DNA from: Kribbella amoyensis
GTDB lineage: Bacteria; Actinomycetota; Actinomycetes; Propionibacteriales; Kribbellaceae
Assembly: GCF_007828865.1 (NCBI RefSeq)
Contig: NZ_VIVK01000001.1
Coordinates: 4,526,001-4,590,000 of the forward strand
Length of the DNA: 64,000 bases
Reading direction: 5' to 3'
Made by a program: the position numbers and the translations under genes. The notes under the pieces are model-generated. The model saw only the letters and a program-made list of their open reading frames with translations, did not search any database and was not told the DNA's origin. Position 1 is the first letter of the stretch. Every line of letters starts with the position of its first letter. This document shows positions 42,804 to 51,476 of this stretch, one piece after another.

Positions 42804-43460
42804 TCAGAGCGTCGGGTGCAGGCGGACGCAGCAGTGCCCGGGCGTCGGCTGGAGCCGGGCCTCGAAGCCGGGGTCGGAGTCGAGCAGACCCTCGACGAGG
42901 CGCAGCGTCATCGTGCAGACCAGGCCGGGATGGTCCTTGGCGAGCACCCGGAACGGGCAGTTGCCCAGCGCGACCGTCTCGCCCTCCCGCCGCGGCTCGA
43001 ACCCGTGCTCCTCGAGCACCCGCAGCACGGGACTGCCACCCGCCGGGGTCTGCGCGAGCGACCGCCCGTACTCGCGGGCCCGGCGTTCGAGCGCCTCGCG
43101 GGGCGAGCTGCCGTCGGCCTCGGCGTCCTCGACGGCCCCCGCGAGCAGGCGGCCGGCGACGGCGTACTGGCGCTCGGGCAGGGTGACCTCGATGTCCTGC
43201 TCGGAGCGGCGGTACAGCTTGGCCGGGCGGCCGGCGCCGGGACCGGTCCGGCCGGAGCGGCGTTCGAGGGCGACGTCGAGCAGGCCCTCGGCGGCGAGCT
43301 TGTCGAGGTGGAAGGCCGCGGTGGTGCGGGGGAGGGACAGCGCGGCAGCCGCCTCGTCCCGGCCGACCGGCTCGGCCCGCGCCGCGACGTACTCGTAGAG
43401 GCGGCGCCGGGTCGGTTCGTCGAGCGCCGCGACCGCCTGCAGCCGCGCTTGCCTGTCCAC
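42804..43460 (-). CDS. HTH transcriptional regulator with four conserved C-terminal cysteines
   Basis: A 218-residue ArsR/SufR-like regulator. Winged helix (residues about 5-75): ALDEPTRRRLYEYVAARAEP, RDEAAAALSLPRTTAAFHLD, KLAAEGLLDVALERR. The C-terminal domain has cysteines at 168, 182, 210 and 211 (NCPF, GLVCTM, GHCCVRL), a pattern seen in Fe-S binding HTH regulators of the SufR type. It sits just upstream of narK on the same strand and divergent from folE. A role as an Fe-S sensor (oxygen, nitric oxide or iron-sulfur state) for the nar operon is inferred from position and cysteines. Confidence 0.75.
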   Translation of the reverse strand: MDRQARLQAVAALDEPTRRRLYEYVAARAEPVGRDEAAAALSLPRTTAAFHLDKLAAEGLLDVALERRSGRTGPGAGRPAKLYRRSEQDIEVTLPERQYAVAGRLLAGAVEDAEADGSSPREALERRAREYGRSLAQTPAGGSPVLRVLEEHGFEPRREGETVALGNCPFRVLAKDHPGLVCTMTLRLVEGLLDSDPGFEARLQPTPGHCCVRLHPTL

Positions 43461-43470
43461 GGAATGATTC

Positions 43471-43491
43471 TATCGCCAACTTTCGTTGATA
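43471..43491. promoter_or_regulatory. Candidate operator palindrome between HTH regulator and folE
   Basis: TATC..CAAC TTTC GTTG.ATA: the two halves pair as CAAC/GTTG with flanking TATC/GATA, ten bases upstream of the regulator's start codon. It is AT-rich compared with surroundings and well placed for autorepression or for control of both divergent genes. Confidence 0.45.
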
Positions 43492-43533
43492 AAACAGTAA
43501 GCTGGGGGCGACACCCGACCTGGAGGGGCCCCG

Positions 43534-44181
43534 ATGACCACGATCCGATCCGAACTCGCCGATCCCACCACTCAGCTCGCCGACCCGGACGCACCGGCGA
43601 AACTGCACGTGGTCGGCGGCCGCCCCGGGATCGATCTGCCCGCCGCCCAGCAGGCGGTCGCCGATCTGCTCCGCGCCCTCGGCCGGGACCCGGACAGCGC
43701 CCACCTCGCCGACACCCCGCGCCGGGTCGCGAACGCGTACGCCGAAATGCTGACGCCACGCGAGTTCGACCTCACCACGTTCCCCAACGACGAGGGGTAC
43801 GACGAGCTGGTGCTGGCCCGGGACATCCCGGTGCAATCGCTGTGCGAGCACCACCTGCTCCCGTTCGAGGGCGTGGCGCACGTGGGCTACCTGCCCGGCG
43901 ACCGCATCCTCGGGCTGTCCAAGCTGGCCCGCGTCGTCGAGCTGTTCGCCCGCGACCTGCAGGTGCAGGAGCGGCTGACCAAGCAGGTCGCCGACTGGCT
44001 GCAGGGCCACCTCGCCCCGAAGGGCGTCGGGGTCGTGATCGAGGCCGAGCACCAGTGCATGTCGTTGCGCGGGGTCCGCGCCACCGGTTCCCGCACGGTC
44101 ACCTCGTCGGTCCACGGGGTGCTGCGGACCAACCCGGCCTCGCGTCAGGAGTTCTTCGCGCTGACCGGGATCGCGGCCTGA
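43534..44181 (+). CDS. folE: GTP cyclohydrolase I
   Basis: A 215-residue enzyme that converts GTP to 7,8-dihydroneopterin triphosphate, the first step of folate synthesis. LCEHHLLPFEGVAHVGYLPG (zinc cysteine and histidine), LSKLARVVELFARDLQVQER and HQCMSLRGVRATGSRTVTS (second zinc cysteine) are present. Length fits. ATG 43534 follows CTGGAGGGG. No other folate gene is adjacent, so its placement next to the four-cysteine regulator is unusual; a second folE may exist elsewhere. Confidence 0.93.
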   Translation: MTTIRSELADPTTQLADPDAPAKLHVVGGRPGIDLPAAQQAVADLLRALGRDPDSAHLADTPRRVANAYAEMLTPREFDLTTFPNDEGYDELVLARDIPVQSLCEHHLLPFEGVAHVGYLPGDRILGLSKLARVVELFARDLQVQERLTKQVADWLQGHLAPKGVGVVIEAEHQCMSLRGVRATGSRTVTSSVHGVLRTNPASRQEFFALTGIAA

Positions 44182-44182
44182 C

Positions 44183-44494
44183 TCAGGCCGTGGCGACGAC
44201 CGGTGGGCGCCGGCCGGTGGCCAATGCGTGCGCGACCTCGCCGGGCAGCAGGTGCGTTCCGGCCGTCGGCTCCAGGTCGGAGTCTTCGAGCCAGCGGACC
44301 ACCGTCGCGCCGGCGTGACCGTGCACGGCGAGGATCGAGTCGAGGTCCGGCCAGACCGCGGTCGACGGGTTGTCGCCGTGCCAGCGCAGCGCGACGGAGC
44401 CGTCGGTGAAGACGCACCCCTCCGCCACCACCCCGGTCCCGGAGACACCACTGACATCGGTGAAGCGGACGAGTTGAAAGGTCTGAGGTTTCAC
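44183..44494 (-). CDS. Small SGVSGTGVVAEG-domain protein
   Basis: A 103-residue protein closely related to the N-terminus of the protein at 29800-30597 (FQLVRFTDVSGVSGTGVVAE, CVFTDGSVALRWHG, VWPDLDSILAVHGHAGAT). The rest is a short Pro/Ala-rich tail. Function unknown. GTG 44494 starts exactly at the shared domain and follows GGGGG; a longer reading adds residues without similarity. Convergent with folE (one base apart). Confidence 0.65.
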   Translation of the reverse strand: MKPQTFQLVRFTDVSGVSGTGVVAEGCVFTDGSVALRWHGDNPSTAVWPDLDSILAVHGHAGATVVRWLEDSDLEPTAGTHLLPGEVAHALATGRRPPVVATA

Positions 44495-44762
44495 CGGCGG
44501 ACCCCCGTGGTGCCGGCGGCCGAACGGCCGAAGCGAGCTGAAGACATGGTCCTTTCCCCGTGGTCGGCGTGACTGGGCATGCTCGCCACAAACCGGAACA
44601 TTACGGGCTGTCAACGGGGAAGGACGGTCTGTAGCAACTGTTCTTCTGTCCACCAAGCTAGAACCAATCCGGCCGGACCGCCAGAGCTGGGCCCGCGTGT
44701 CTCACCGAGCCCGCCCGGCCGGATCGCGGAGGACGGACCGGTGCGCGTGATCGAATGGCCGG

Positions 44763-46190
44763 GTGTTCCTGACGATCTCCACCACGACCGGAGAGCTCGG
44801 CGCCCCCGCGGCGGAGCTCGGGTACCTGCTGCACAAGAACCCGGCGCGACCGCAGTCGTTGGAGGTCACCGCCGGCCGCGTCCATGTGGTCTACCCGGAA
44901 GCGACCGACGAGCGCTGCACGGTCGCGGTACTGCTGGAGATCGACCCGATCGCGTTGGTGCGCGCCGGGCGCGGCAAGGCGACCGAGGGCTTCACCCTCG
45001 GCCAGTACGTGAACGACCGCCCGTACGCCGCGTCCAGCCTGCTGGCAGTGGCCCTCGGCAAGCTTTTCCGGACCGCGATGAGCGGCCGCTGCGACGCCCG
45101 TCCCGAGCTGGCCGCCCGGCCGATCGGGCTGACGATCGAGATCCCCGCGCTGCCCTGCAACGGCGGTCCCGCGCTCGCCGAGACGTTGTTCGGGCCACTC
45201 GGCTGGTCGGTTGACGCGGTGCCCGTCCCGCTCGACCCCGAGATCCCCGAGTGGGGCGATTCGCGGTACGTCCAGCTCACCCTTCGCGGGACGCTGAGGC
45301 TCGCGGACGCGCTCAACCATTTGTACGTACTGCTCCCGGTGCTCGACGACGCCAAGCACTACTGGGTCGGGTCGGACGAGGTCGACAAGCTGGTCCGCGC
45401 GGGCGACGGCTGGCTCGGCGCGCACCCGGACAAGGAGCTGATCAGCCGTCGGTACCTGGCGCACCGGCGATCCCTCGCGAACGCGGCGCTGGAGCGGTTC
45501 GCCGAGGCGGACGGCCTCGAGCTGACCGAGGAGAGCACGGCCGAGGTCGGCGACGACGCGGTCCCGGCCGAGCGGCCGGTCTCGCTGGCCGTCGAGCGGC
45601 GGACGGCGGTGGTCGAGGTCCTGCGCGAGCTCGGTGCGCGCCGCGTCGCCGACCTCGGCTGCGGTGAGGGCGCCCTGGTCGCCGAGCTGCTGCGCGACGG
45701 CCGGTACGACGAGGTGGTCGCGACCGACGTGTCCGCGGGTGAGCTGACGAGGGCGGAGCGCCGGTTGAACGTTCGCGAGATGTCCGACCGCCAACGCGAG
45801 CGGCTGCGGCTGTTCCAGTCGTCGGTGACGTACGCCGACGACCGGCTGGCCGGCCTGGACGCCGCGGTGCTGATGGAGGTGGTCGAGCACGTCGACCCAC
45901 CGAGGCTGCCCGCCTTGGCCCGGGCCGTGTTCGGTGCCGCGCGCCCGGCGAACGTGGTCGTGACGACGCCGAACTCGGAGTACAACGTGCGGTACGAGTC
46001 GCTGCCCCCGGGGACGTTCCGGCACCGGGACCACCGGTTCGAGTGGGACCGGGCCGAGTTCCGCGACTGGGCCGACGAGGTCTGCCGCCGGCACGGGTAC
46101 GAAGTGTCGTTCCGGCCGGTCGGTCCGGACGACCCGGAGGTCGGTCCGCCGACCCAGCTCGCCCTGTTCCGCCGGAAGGAGGCCGTGTGA
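44763..46190 (+). CDS. hen1: 3' terminal RNA ribose 2'-O-methyltransferase Hen1
   Basis: A 475-residue protein that 2'-O-methylates the 3' end of a broken RNA at the repair junction, protecting it from recleavage. N-terminal half is the Hen1-specific domain (ELGYLLHKNPARPQSLEV, KATEGFTLGQYVNDRPYAAS) that joins Pnkp. The C-terminal half is a methyltransferase: RRVADLGCGEGALVAELL (SAM), AVLMEVVEHVDPPRLPAL (metal-binding glutamates and histidine) and TTPNSEYNVRYESL. One base overlaps pnkp (TGATG), giving tight coupling of the two subunits. Confidence 0.95.
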   Translation: MFLTISTTTGELGAPAAELGYLLHKNPARPQSLEVTAGRVHVVYPEATDERCTVAVLLEIDPIALVRAGRGKATEGFTLGQYVNDRPYAASSLLAVALGKLFRTAMSGRCDARPELAARPIGLTIEIPALPCNGGPALAETLFGPLGWSVDAVPVPLDPEIPEWGDSRYVQLTLRGTLRLADALNHLYVLLPVLDDAKHYWVGSDEVDKLVRAGDGWLGAHPDKELISRRYLAHRRSLANAALERFAEADGLELTEESTAEVGDDAVPAERPVSLAVERRTAVVEVLRELGARRVADLGCGEGALVAELLRDGRYDEVVATDVSAGELTRAERRLNVREMSDRQRERLRLFQSSVTYADDRLAGLDAAVLMEVVEHVDPPRLPALARAVFGAARPANVVVTTPNSEYNVRYESLPPGTFRHRDHRFEWDRAEFRDWADEVCRRHGYEVSFRPVGPDDPEVGPPTQLALFRRKEAV

Positions 46191-48715
46191 TGACGACGCT
46201 CGAGCTTCCCGCGCTGAGTCTGGTCGTGCTGGTCGGCGCCAGTGGTTCCGGCAAGTCCACGTTCGCGCGCCGGCACTTCCTCGGGACCGAGGTGGTCTCC
46301 AGCGACTTCTGCCGCGGGCTGGTCGCCGACGACGAGAACGACCAGGCCGCGACCAAGGACGCCTTCGAGATCCTGCACTTCATCGCCGGCAAGCGGCTGG
46401 CGGCCGGCCGGCTGACCGTGATCGACGCGACCAACGTGCAGCCCGAGGCCCGGCGCGAGCTGGTCGCGCTGGCCCGCGAGCACGACGTGCTGCCGGTCGC
46501 GATCGTGCTCGATCCGCCCGAGCGGGTGTGCGTCGAGCGGAACGAGCAGCGCGCGGACCGGCAGTTCGGCGCGAAGGTGATCGTCCGCCAGCGGTCCCAG
46601 CTGAAGCGTGGGCTGCGCAGCCTGAAACGCGAGGGGTTCCGCGGCGTCCACGTGCTCGGATCGGTCGAGGAGATCGACGCCGTCCGGATCGAGCGGACCA
46701 AGCTGTACAACGACCTCACCGACCAGACCGGCCCGTTCGACATCGTCGGCGACATCCACGGCTGCCGGGCCGAGCTTGAGACTCTGCTCACGGACCTGGG
46801 CTACGAGCTGACCCGGGACGAGCTCGGCCGCCCGGTGGACGCGCGGCACCCCGAGCGCCGGGCCGTGTTCGTCGGCGACCTGGTCGACCGCGGCCCCGAC
46901 ACCCCGGGCGTACTCCGGCTGGTCAGCGGAATGGTTGCTTCGGGCAACGCGTACAGCGTGGCCGGGAACCACGAGGACAAGCTGCTCCGGGCGTTGCGTG
47001 GCAAGAAGGTCAAGCTGAGCCACGGCCTGGCCGAGTCGCTGGACCAGCTGGCCGCCGAGCCGGCCGAGTTCCGGGCCGCGACGGAGAAGTTCATCGACGG
47101 GCTGATCTCGCACTACGTGTTCGACGGCGGCAACCTGGTCGTCGCGCACGCCGGCCTGGTCGAGCGGATGCACGGCCGCGCGTCCGGCCGGGTCCGGGCG
47201 TTCTGCCTGTACGGCGAGACGACGGGAGAGACCGACGAGTTCGGCCTCCCGGTCCGGTACCCGTGGGCGCAGGACTACCGCGGCCGCGCGACCGTCGTCT
47301 ACGGGCACACCCCGACGCCCGAGCCGGAGTGGATCAACAACACGATCTGCCTCGACACCGGCGTCGTCTTCGGCGGCGCCCTCACCGCCCTCCGGTACCC
47401 CGAGCGCGAGCTGGTCTCGGTCCAGGCAGCCCAGGAGTACTACGCGCCCGCGAAGCCGCTGCACGCGGTGGCCGCGCCGGGTCGCGAGCCCGACGTCCTC
47501 GACATCACCGACGTCACCGGCCGCCGGGTGATCGAGACGTCGACCCACGGGCGGCTCAGCGTCCGCGCGGAGCAGGCCGGTGCGGCGCTGGAGGTGATGA
47601 GCCGGTTCGCGATCGACCCGCGGTTCCTGCTCTACCTGCCGCCGACGATGAGCCCGGTCGCGACGTCGAACGAGCCGGGGACCCTGGAACACCCGCGGCA
47701 GGCGTTCGAGGCGTACCAGGGTCAGGGCGTGACCGAGCTGGTGTGCGAGGAGAAGCACATGGGGTCGCGGGCCGTCGTCCTGGTCACCCGGGACGACGCG
47801 GTCGCGGAGAAGCGGTTCGGCCTGGCCGGGCGCGGCGCGGTGCACACACGGACCGGGCGATCGTTCTTCGGTCCCGAGCTCACCGACGAGCTGCTGCTCC
47901 GGCTCCGTACCGTCGTCGAGGAGGCCGGGCTGTTCGAGGAGCTGGACACGTCCTGGCTGTTGCTGGACGCCGAGCTGCTGCCGTGGAGTGCGAAGGCGGG
48001 TGACCTGCTGCGCAACCAGTACGCCGCGGTCGGTGCGGCCGCGCGTGCCTCCTTGCCCGCGGCAACGGCTGCGCTGGAGTCGGCGGCCGCGGGCGGGCTC
48101 GACGTGACTGACCTGCTGGACCGGACGAAGCGCCGGACCGAGAACGCGGGGCTCTTCACCGCGGCGTACCGGCAGTACTGCTGGCCGACCGAGGGGCTGG
48201 ACGGGGTCCGGATCGCGCCGTTCCAGGTGCTCGCGTCCGAAGGGGCGACGTACCACGACCGGCCGCACGCGTGGCATCTCGGGATCGCGGATCGCCTGGT
48301 CGCGGCCGGGCCGTCGATGGTCACGCCGACCCGGCGGTTGTTCGTGGACGCGACGTCGTGGGACGCGGGCATCACCTGGTGGGAGGAGCTGACCGGGGTC
48401 GGTGGTGAGGGCATGGTGGTCAAGCCGGCCGCCAACCTGGTCCGTACCGCCAAGGGGCTGGCGCAACCCGGCCTGAAGGTCCGCGGCAGGGAGTACCTGC
48501 GCATCATCTACGGGCCCGACTACACCGAGCCGGCCAACTTCGACCGCCTCCGCAGCCGCAACCTCGGCCACAAACGCTCACTGGCACTGCGTGAGTACGC
48601 CCTCGGCCTGGAGGCTCTGGAGAGGGCGGCCCGATCCGAGCCGCTGTGGCGGATCCACGAGTGCGTGTTCGCCGTCCTGGCCCTCGAGTCGGAGCCGGTC
48701 GACCCCCGCCTCTGA
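46190..48715 (+). CDS. pnkp: Polynucleotide kinase-phosphatase (RNA repair ligase)
   Basis: An 841-residue three-domain enzyme of the bacterial Pnkp/Hen1 RNA repair system. Kinase: P-loop GASGSGKST at 16-24. Phosphatase of the calcineurin type: VGDIHGCRAE near 187, VGDLVDRGPDTPGV and VAGNHEDKLL near 260. Ligase-like domain with lysine nucleophile in CEEKHMGSRAVV (K522). It heals 2',3'-cyclic phosphate and 5'-OH RNA ends and, with Hen1, seals them with a 2'-O-methyl mark. ATG 46190 follows AAGGAGG. The pair is a defence against ribotoxins and stress-induced tRNA cleavage (established for the family). Confidence 0.96.
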   Translation: MTTLELPALSLVVLVGASGSGKSTFARRHFLGTEVVSSDFCRGLVADDENDQAATKDAFEILHFIAGKRLAAGRLTVIDATNVQPEARRELVALAREHDVLPVAIVLDPPERVCVERNEQRADRQFGAKVIVRQRSQLKRGLRSLKREGFRGVHVLGSVEEIDAVRIERTKLYNDLTDQTGPFDIVGDIHGCRAELETLLTDLGYELTRDELGRPVDARHPERRAVFVGDLVDRGPDTPGVLRLVSGMVASGNAYSVAGNHEDKLLRALRGKKVKLSHGLAESLDQLAAEPAEFRAATEKFIDGLISHYVFDGGNLVVAHAGLVERMHGRASGRVRAFCLYGETTGETDEFGLPVRYPWAQDYRGRATVVYGHTPTPEPEWINNTICLDTGVVFGGALTALRYPERELVSVQAAQEYYAPAKPLHAVAAPGREPDVLDITDVTGRRVIETSTHGRLSVRAEQAGAALEVMSRFAIDPRFLLYLPPTMSPVATSNEPGTLEHPRQAFEAYQGQGVTELVCEEKHMGSRAVVLVTRDDAVAEKRFGLAGRGAVHTRTGRSFFGPELTDELLLRLRTVVEEAGLFEELDTSWLLLDAELLPWSAKAGDLLRNQYAAVGAAARASLPAATAALESAAAGGLDVTDLLDRTKRRTENAGLFTAAYRQYCWPTEGLDGVRIAPFQVLASEGATYHDRPHAWHLGIADRLVAAGPSMVTPTRRLFVDATSWDAGITWWEELTGVGGEGMVVKPAANLVRTAKGLAQPGLKVRGREYLRIIYGPDYTEPANFDRLRSRNLGHKRSLALREYALGLEALERAARSEPLWRIHECVFAVLALESEPVDPRL

Positions 48716-48717
48716 CG

Positions 48718-49065
48718 TCAGGAGGCGCAGTCGATGCAGGTACGGGTGGTGAGGCGGGCGAGCAGGCGCTCGGTCGCGATCGGCCTGCCGCAGGTCTCAC
48801 AGCGGCCGTAGCTCCCGGCCTCGACGCGGACCAGCGCCTGGTCGAGCTCGGCCAGGCGCCGGCGTGCGTCGGCGAGCAGGGTCGTGGTCTGGGAGCGTTC
48901 GAACGCGATGGTCGACCCCTCCGGGTCGTGCTCGTCGTCGGTCGCCACCAGCCGGGAGGCCTCGACGATCGCCTCCAGGTCCCGCGTCAACGCGGCCACC
49001 CGCTCGGCGGTCGCCGCTCGATCGGCGGCCAGCGCCGTCCGTACCTGTTGGTCGTCCGGGCTCAT
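48718..49065 (-). CDS. TraR/DksA-type zinc-finger protein
   Basis: A 115-residue protein with an N-terminal coiled coil (helices around TAERVAALTRDLEAIVEA and RRRLAELDQALVRVE) and a C-terminal C4 zinc finger CETCGRPIATERLLARL...CIDC. The family binds RNA polymerase's secondary channel in proteobacteria; actinobacterial members act in the same way or as general stress factors, without firm evidence here. Start ATG 49065 with GGGAGGATC. Three bases after the pnkp stop on the opposite strand (convergent). Confidence 0.85.
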   Translation of the reverse strand: MSPDDQQVRTALAADRAATAERVAALTRDLEAIVEASRLVATDDEHDPEGSTIAFERSQTTTLLADARRRLAELDQALVRVEAGSYGRCETCGRPIATERLLARLTTRTCIDCAS

Positions 49066-49120
49066 CGATCCTCCCCGGGAGCCTGATCGGGTGACGGGCC
49101 CGATCAGGCCGGTGAGCTGG

Positions 49121-50101
49121 TCAGACCAGGCCGAGGGCGGTGCCCGCGGCGTCGGCCGCTTCCTGGCCGTAGGCGCCGGCCAGACGCTGGAGGAAGGCGG
49201 GGCGGTCCAGCTTGTACTCCTGGGTGCCGACGGTCTCCAGGACCGTGGTGGCCAGGGTGCAGCCGACCTGGGCGGCGGCCTCGTGGTCCAGGCCCGAGGC
49301 CCGGCCGGTCAGGTAGCCGGCCCGGAAGGCGTCGCCGCCACCGGTCGGGTCGACCAGGCCCGGGGTCGGGACGGCCGGGATCTTGGCCAGGACGCCCTCG
49401 GAGTTCTCGATCACCACACCGTCGCCGCCGTGGGTGGTGACGCGGACACCGACCCGGTCCAGGATCTCGGCGTGGCTCCAGCCGGTCTTCTGCACCATCA
49501 GGCCGGACTCGTACTCGTTGCTGAACAGGTAGGTCGCACCGTCGATCAGCTGCTTGATCTGCTCGCCCTCCATCCGGGCCAGCTGCTGCGACGGGTCGGC
49601 CGCCAACGCGATCCCGTGCTCCTTGGCCAGCGCCGTGTGCCGGAGCATGCCGTCCGGGTCGTCGGCGCCGACCAGGACCAGGTCGATCCCGCCGGTCGCG
49701 GCGTGGATCGCGCCCAGGTCGAGCTCCCGGGCCTCGGCCATCGCGCCGGTGTAGAAGGACGCGATCTGATTCGCGTCCAGGTCGGTGGTGCAGGTGAACC
49801 GGGCGGTGTGCAGGTTGTCGCAGATCCGGACGTGCGAGATGTCCACGCCGGCCTCGGTCAGCGCGGCGCCGTAGTCGGCGAAGTCGGAGCCGACCGAGCC
49901 GACCAGCAGCGACTCCCGGCCGAGCTGGGCCATCCCGTAGCAGATGTTCGCGCCGACGCCGCCGCGGTGGACGACGAGCTCGTCGACCAGGAACGACAGC
50001 GACACCTTGTGCATCTGCTCCTCGAGGAACTGGTCCTTGAACCGTCCGGGGAACGTCATCAGGATGTCGGTCGCGATCGATCCGGCGACGGCGATACGCA
50101 T
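49121..50101 (-). CDS. adoK: Adenosine kinase-like PfkB carbohydrate kinase
   Basis: A 326-residue PfkB-family kinase that closely resembles mycobacterial AdoK: VAGSIATDILMTFPGRFKDQ, HKVSLSFLVDELVVHRGGVG, ARFTCTTDLDANQIASFYTG, AADPSQQLARMEGEQI and the catalytic DPTGGGDAFRAGYLTGR. It would phosphorylate adenosine (or a related nucleoside or sugar) using ATP. ATG 50101 follows GAGGAG at eight bases; the 25 residues before it in frame are not conserved. The aspartate of DAF is the catalytic base. Confidence 0.9.
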   Translation of the reverse strand: MRIAVAGSIATDILMTFPGRFKDQFLEEQMHKVSLSFLVDELVVHRGGVGANICYGMAQLGRESLLVGSVGSDFADYGAALTEAGVDISHVRICDNLHTARFTCTTDLDANQIASFYTGAMAEARELDLGAIHAATGGIDLVLVGADDPDGMLRHTALAKEHGIALAADPSQQLARMEGEQIKQLIDGATYLFSNEYESGLMVQKTGWSHAEILDRVGVRVTTHGGDGVVIENSEGVLAKIPAVPTPGLVDPTGGGDAFRAGYLTGRASGLDHEAAAQVGCTLATTVLETVGTQEYKLDRPAFLQRLAGAYGQEAADAAGTALGLV

Positions 50102-50196
50102 GCGGGGGTCTCCTCGGAGGGGTGGTTGTCGGTCGGTCGGGCAACCCGTAGAGACTACAGGCGACGGAACCATCACGATCAGGACGGCGGGAACCG

Positions 50197-50838
50197 ATGG
50201 GGCATCAGGTACAGGTGACCGAGCAGTTGCACGACTACATGATCCGGCACGGCATGCCGCTGGACGCGATCGCCGAGGAGCTGGTGGCCGAGACCGAGCA
50301 GCTCGGCGGCCCGGCCCGGATGCTGACCACGCCCGACCAGGCGGGCCTGCTGACCACGCTGACCCGGCTGGTCTCGGCCCGGCGCGCGGTCGAGATCGGC
50401 ACGTTCACCGGGTTCTCCGCGCTGGCGATCGCGCGCGGGCTGCCGGACGACGGTGAGCTGATCTGCCTCGACGTCAGCGAGGAGTGGACGTCGATCGCCC
50501 GCCGGTACTGGGAGCGGGCCGGGGTGGACACCAAGATCGACCTGCGGATCGGCGACGCGCACCAGTCGGTGGCCGAGCTGGACGGCGAATTCGATCTGGC
50601 CTTCGTGGACGCCGACAAGCCGGGGTACATCGAGTACTTCGAGCGGCTGGTGCCGCGGATCCGGCCGAACGGGCTGCTGTTGTTCGACAACACGCTGGCC
50701 GGCGGCAAGGTGGTCGGGCAGCACGACGAGGACCCGGTGGACCGCAAGGAGTTCAACGCCCACATCGCCAAGGACGAGCGTGTCGACGTCGTCATGCTCG
50801 GCATCGGCGACGGACTGACCCTGGTCCGCAAGCGGTGA
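50197..50838 (+). CDS. Class I SAM-dependent O-methyltransferase
   Basis: A 213-residue enzyme of the catechol-O-methyltransferase-like family (AEIGTFTGFSALAIARGLP-type SAM motif; ICLDVSEEWTSIARRYWERA; LAFVDADKPGYIEYFERLVP; GLLLFDNTLAGG). The metal-binding Asp in DADKPGY and DNTLAGG are present. Substrate unknown. It starts a coupled operon: its stop overlaps the ABC ATPase start. Confidence 0.88.
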   Translation: MGHQVQVTEQLHDYMIRHGMPLDAIAEELVAETEQLGGPARMLTTPDQAGLLTTLTRLVSARRAVEIGTFTGFSALAIARGLPDDGELICLDVSEEWTSIARRYWERAGVDTKIDLRIGDAHQSVAELDGEFDLAFVDADKPGYIEYFERLVPRIRPNGLLLFDNTLAGGKVVGQHDEDPVDRKEFNAHIAKDERVDVVMLGIGDGLTLVRKR

Positions 50839-51476
50839 GCCGCACCGCGCCCCGGCTCAGCGTCGCCGGCCTGCGGCACCTGTACGCCGACCGCGCGGTG
50901 ATCGAGGACCTGTCGTTCACGCTGCCGGCCGGCCGGGCGATCGCCCTGGTCGGCCCGAACGGCTCCGGCAAGACCACGGTGCTGCGCTGCGTCGTCGGAT
51001 CCGCGGAGCCGGCCGCCGGGAAGATCCTGCTGGACGGCGTCGCGGTCGACGAGCGGGCCGAGACGGTCCGCCGGGACGTCGCGGCGCTGCTCGACGACCT
51101 CGACTTCTTCCCCGACCTGACCGCGGCCGAGCACCTCGACCTGCTCGCCCGCGCCCACGGCAACCCGGAGCCCGAGGACCTCGTCGACACCCTGCTCGAC
51201 GACGTCGGGCTGCTGGCGGCCGCGGACCAGCTGCCGAGTTCGCTGTCGTCCGGTCAGCGCCGGCGACTCGCCCTCGCGACGGCCCTGGTCCGGCCCCGGA
51301 AGCTGCTCGTGCTCGACGAGCCGGAGGCCCGGCTGGACACGGCCGGGGTCGCCTGGCTCGCGGAGCGCCTGCAGGAGGAGAAGGCGGCCGGTACGTCGAT
51401 CCTGTTCGCCAGTCACGACCCGGACCTGGTGGCGGCCGTGGCGGACGACACCGTCGAGCTCACCCCACGGTCGTGA
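50835..51476 (+). CDS. ABC transporter ATP-binding protein
   Basis: A 213-residue ATPase with Walker A GPNGSGKTTVL, Q-loop AALLDDLDFFPDLTAAEHLD, signature SLSSGQRRRLALATALV, Walker B LLVLDEPEARLD and H-loop FASHDPDL. Overlaps the methyltransferase gene by four bases (GTGA) and the permease by four bases. Typical of export or antibiotic-resistance type ABC pairs whose permease is encoded next door. No substrate indicated. Confidence 0.9.
   Translation: MSRTAPRLSVAGLRHLYADRAVIEDLSFTLPAGRAIALVGPNGSGKTTVLRCVVGSAEPAAGKILLDGVAVDERAETVRRDVAALLDDLDFFPDLTAAEHLDLLARAHGNPEPEDLVDTLLDDVGLLAAADQLPSSLSSGQRRRLALATALVRPRKLLVLDEPEARLDTAGVAWLAERLQEEKAAGTSILFASHDPDLVAAVADDTVELTPRS

Noticed and set aside
37745..43186. 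1813-codon open frame on the plus strand across the nar genes
   Set aside because: It is the mirror of narG, narH and narK in a GC-rich genome; its product is Arg/Gly/Asp-rich low complexity without any domain, while the minus strand encodes complete nitrate reductase subunits.
45359..48571. 1070-codon open frame on the minus strand
   Set aside because: Antisense shadow of hen1 and pnkp; no domain, low-complexity composition.
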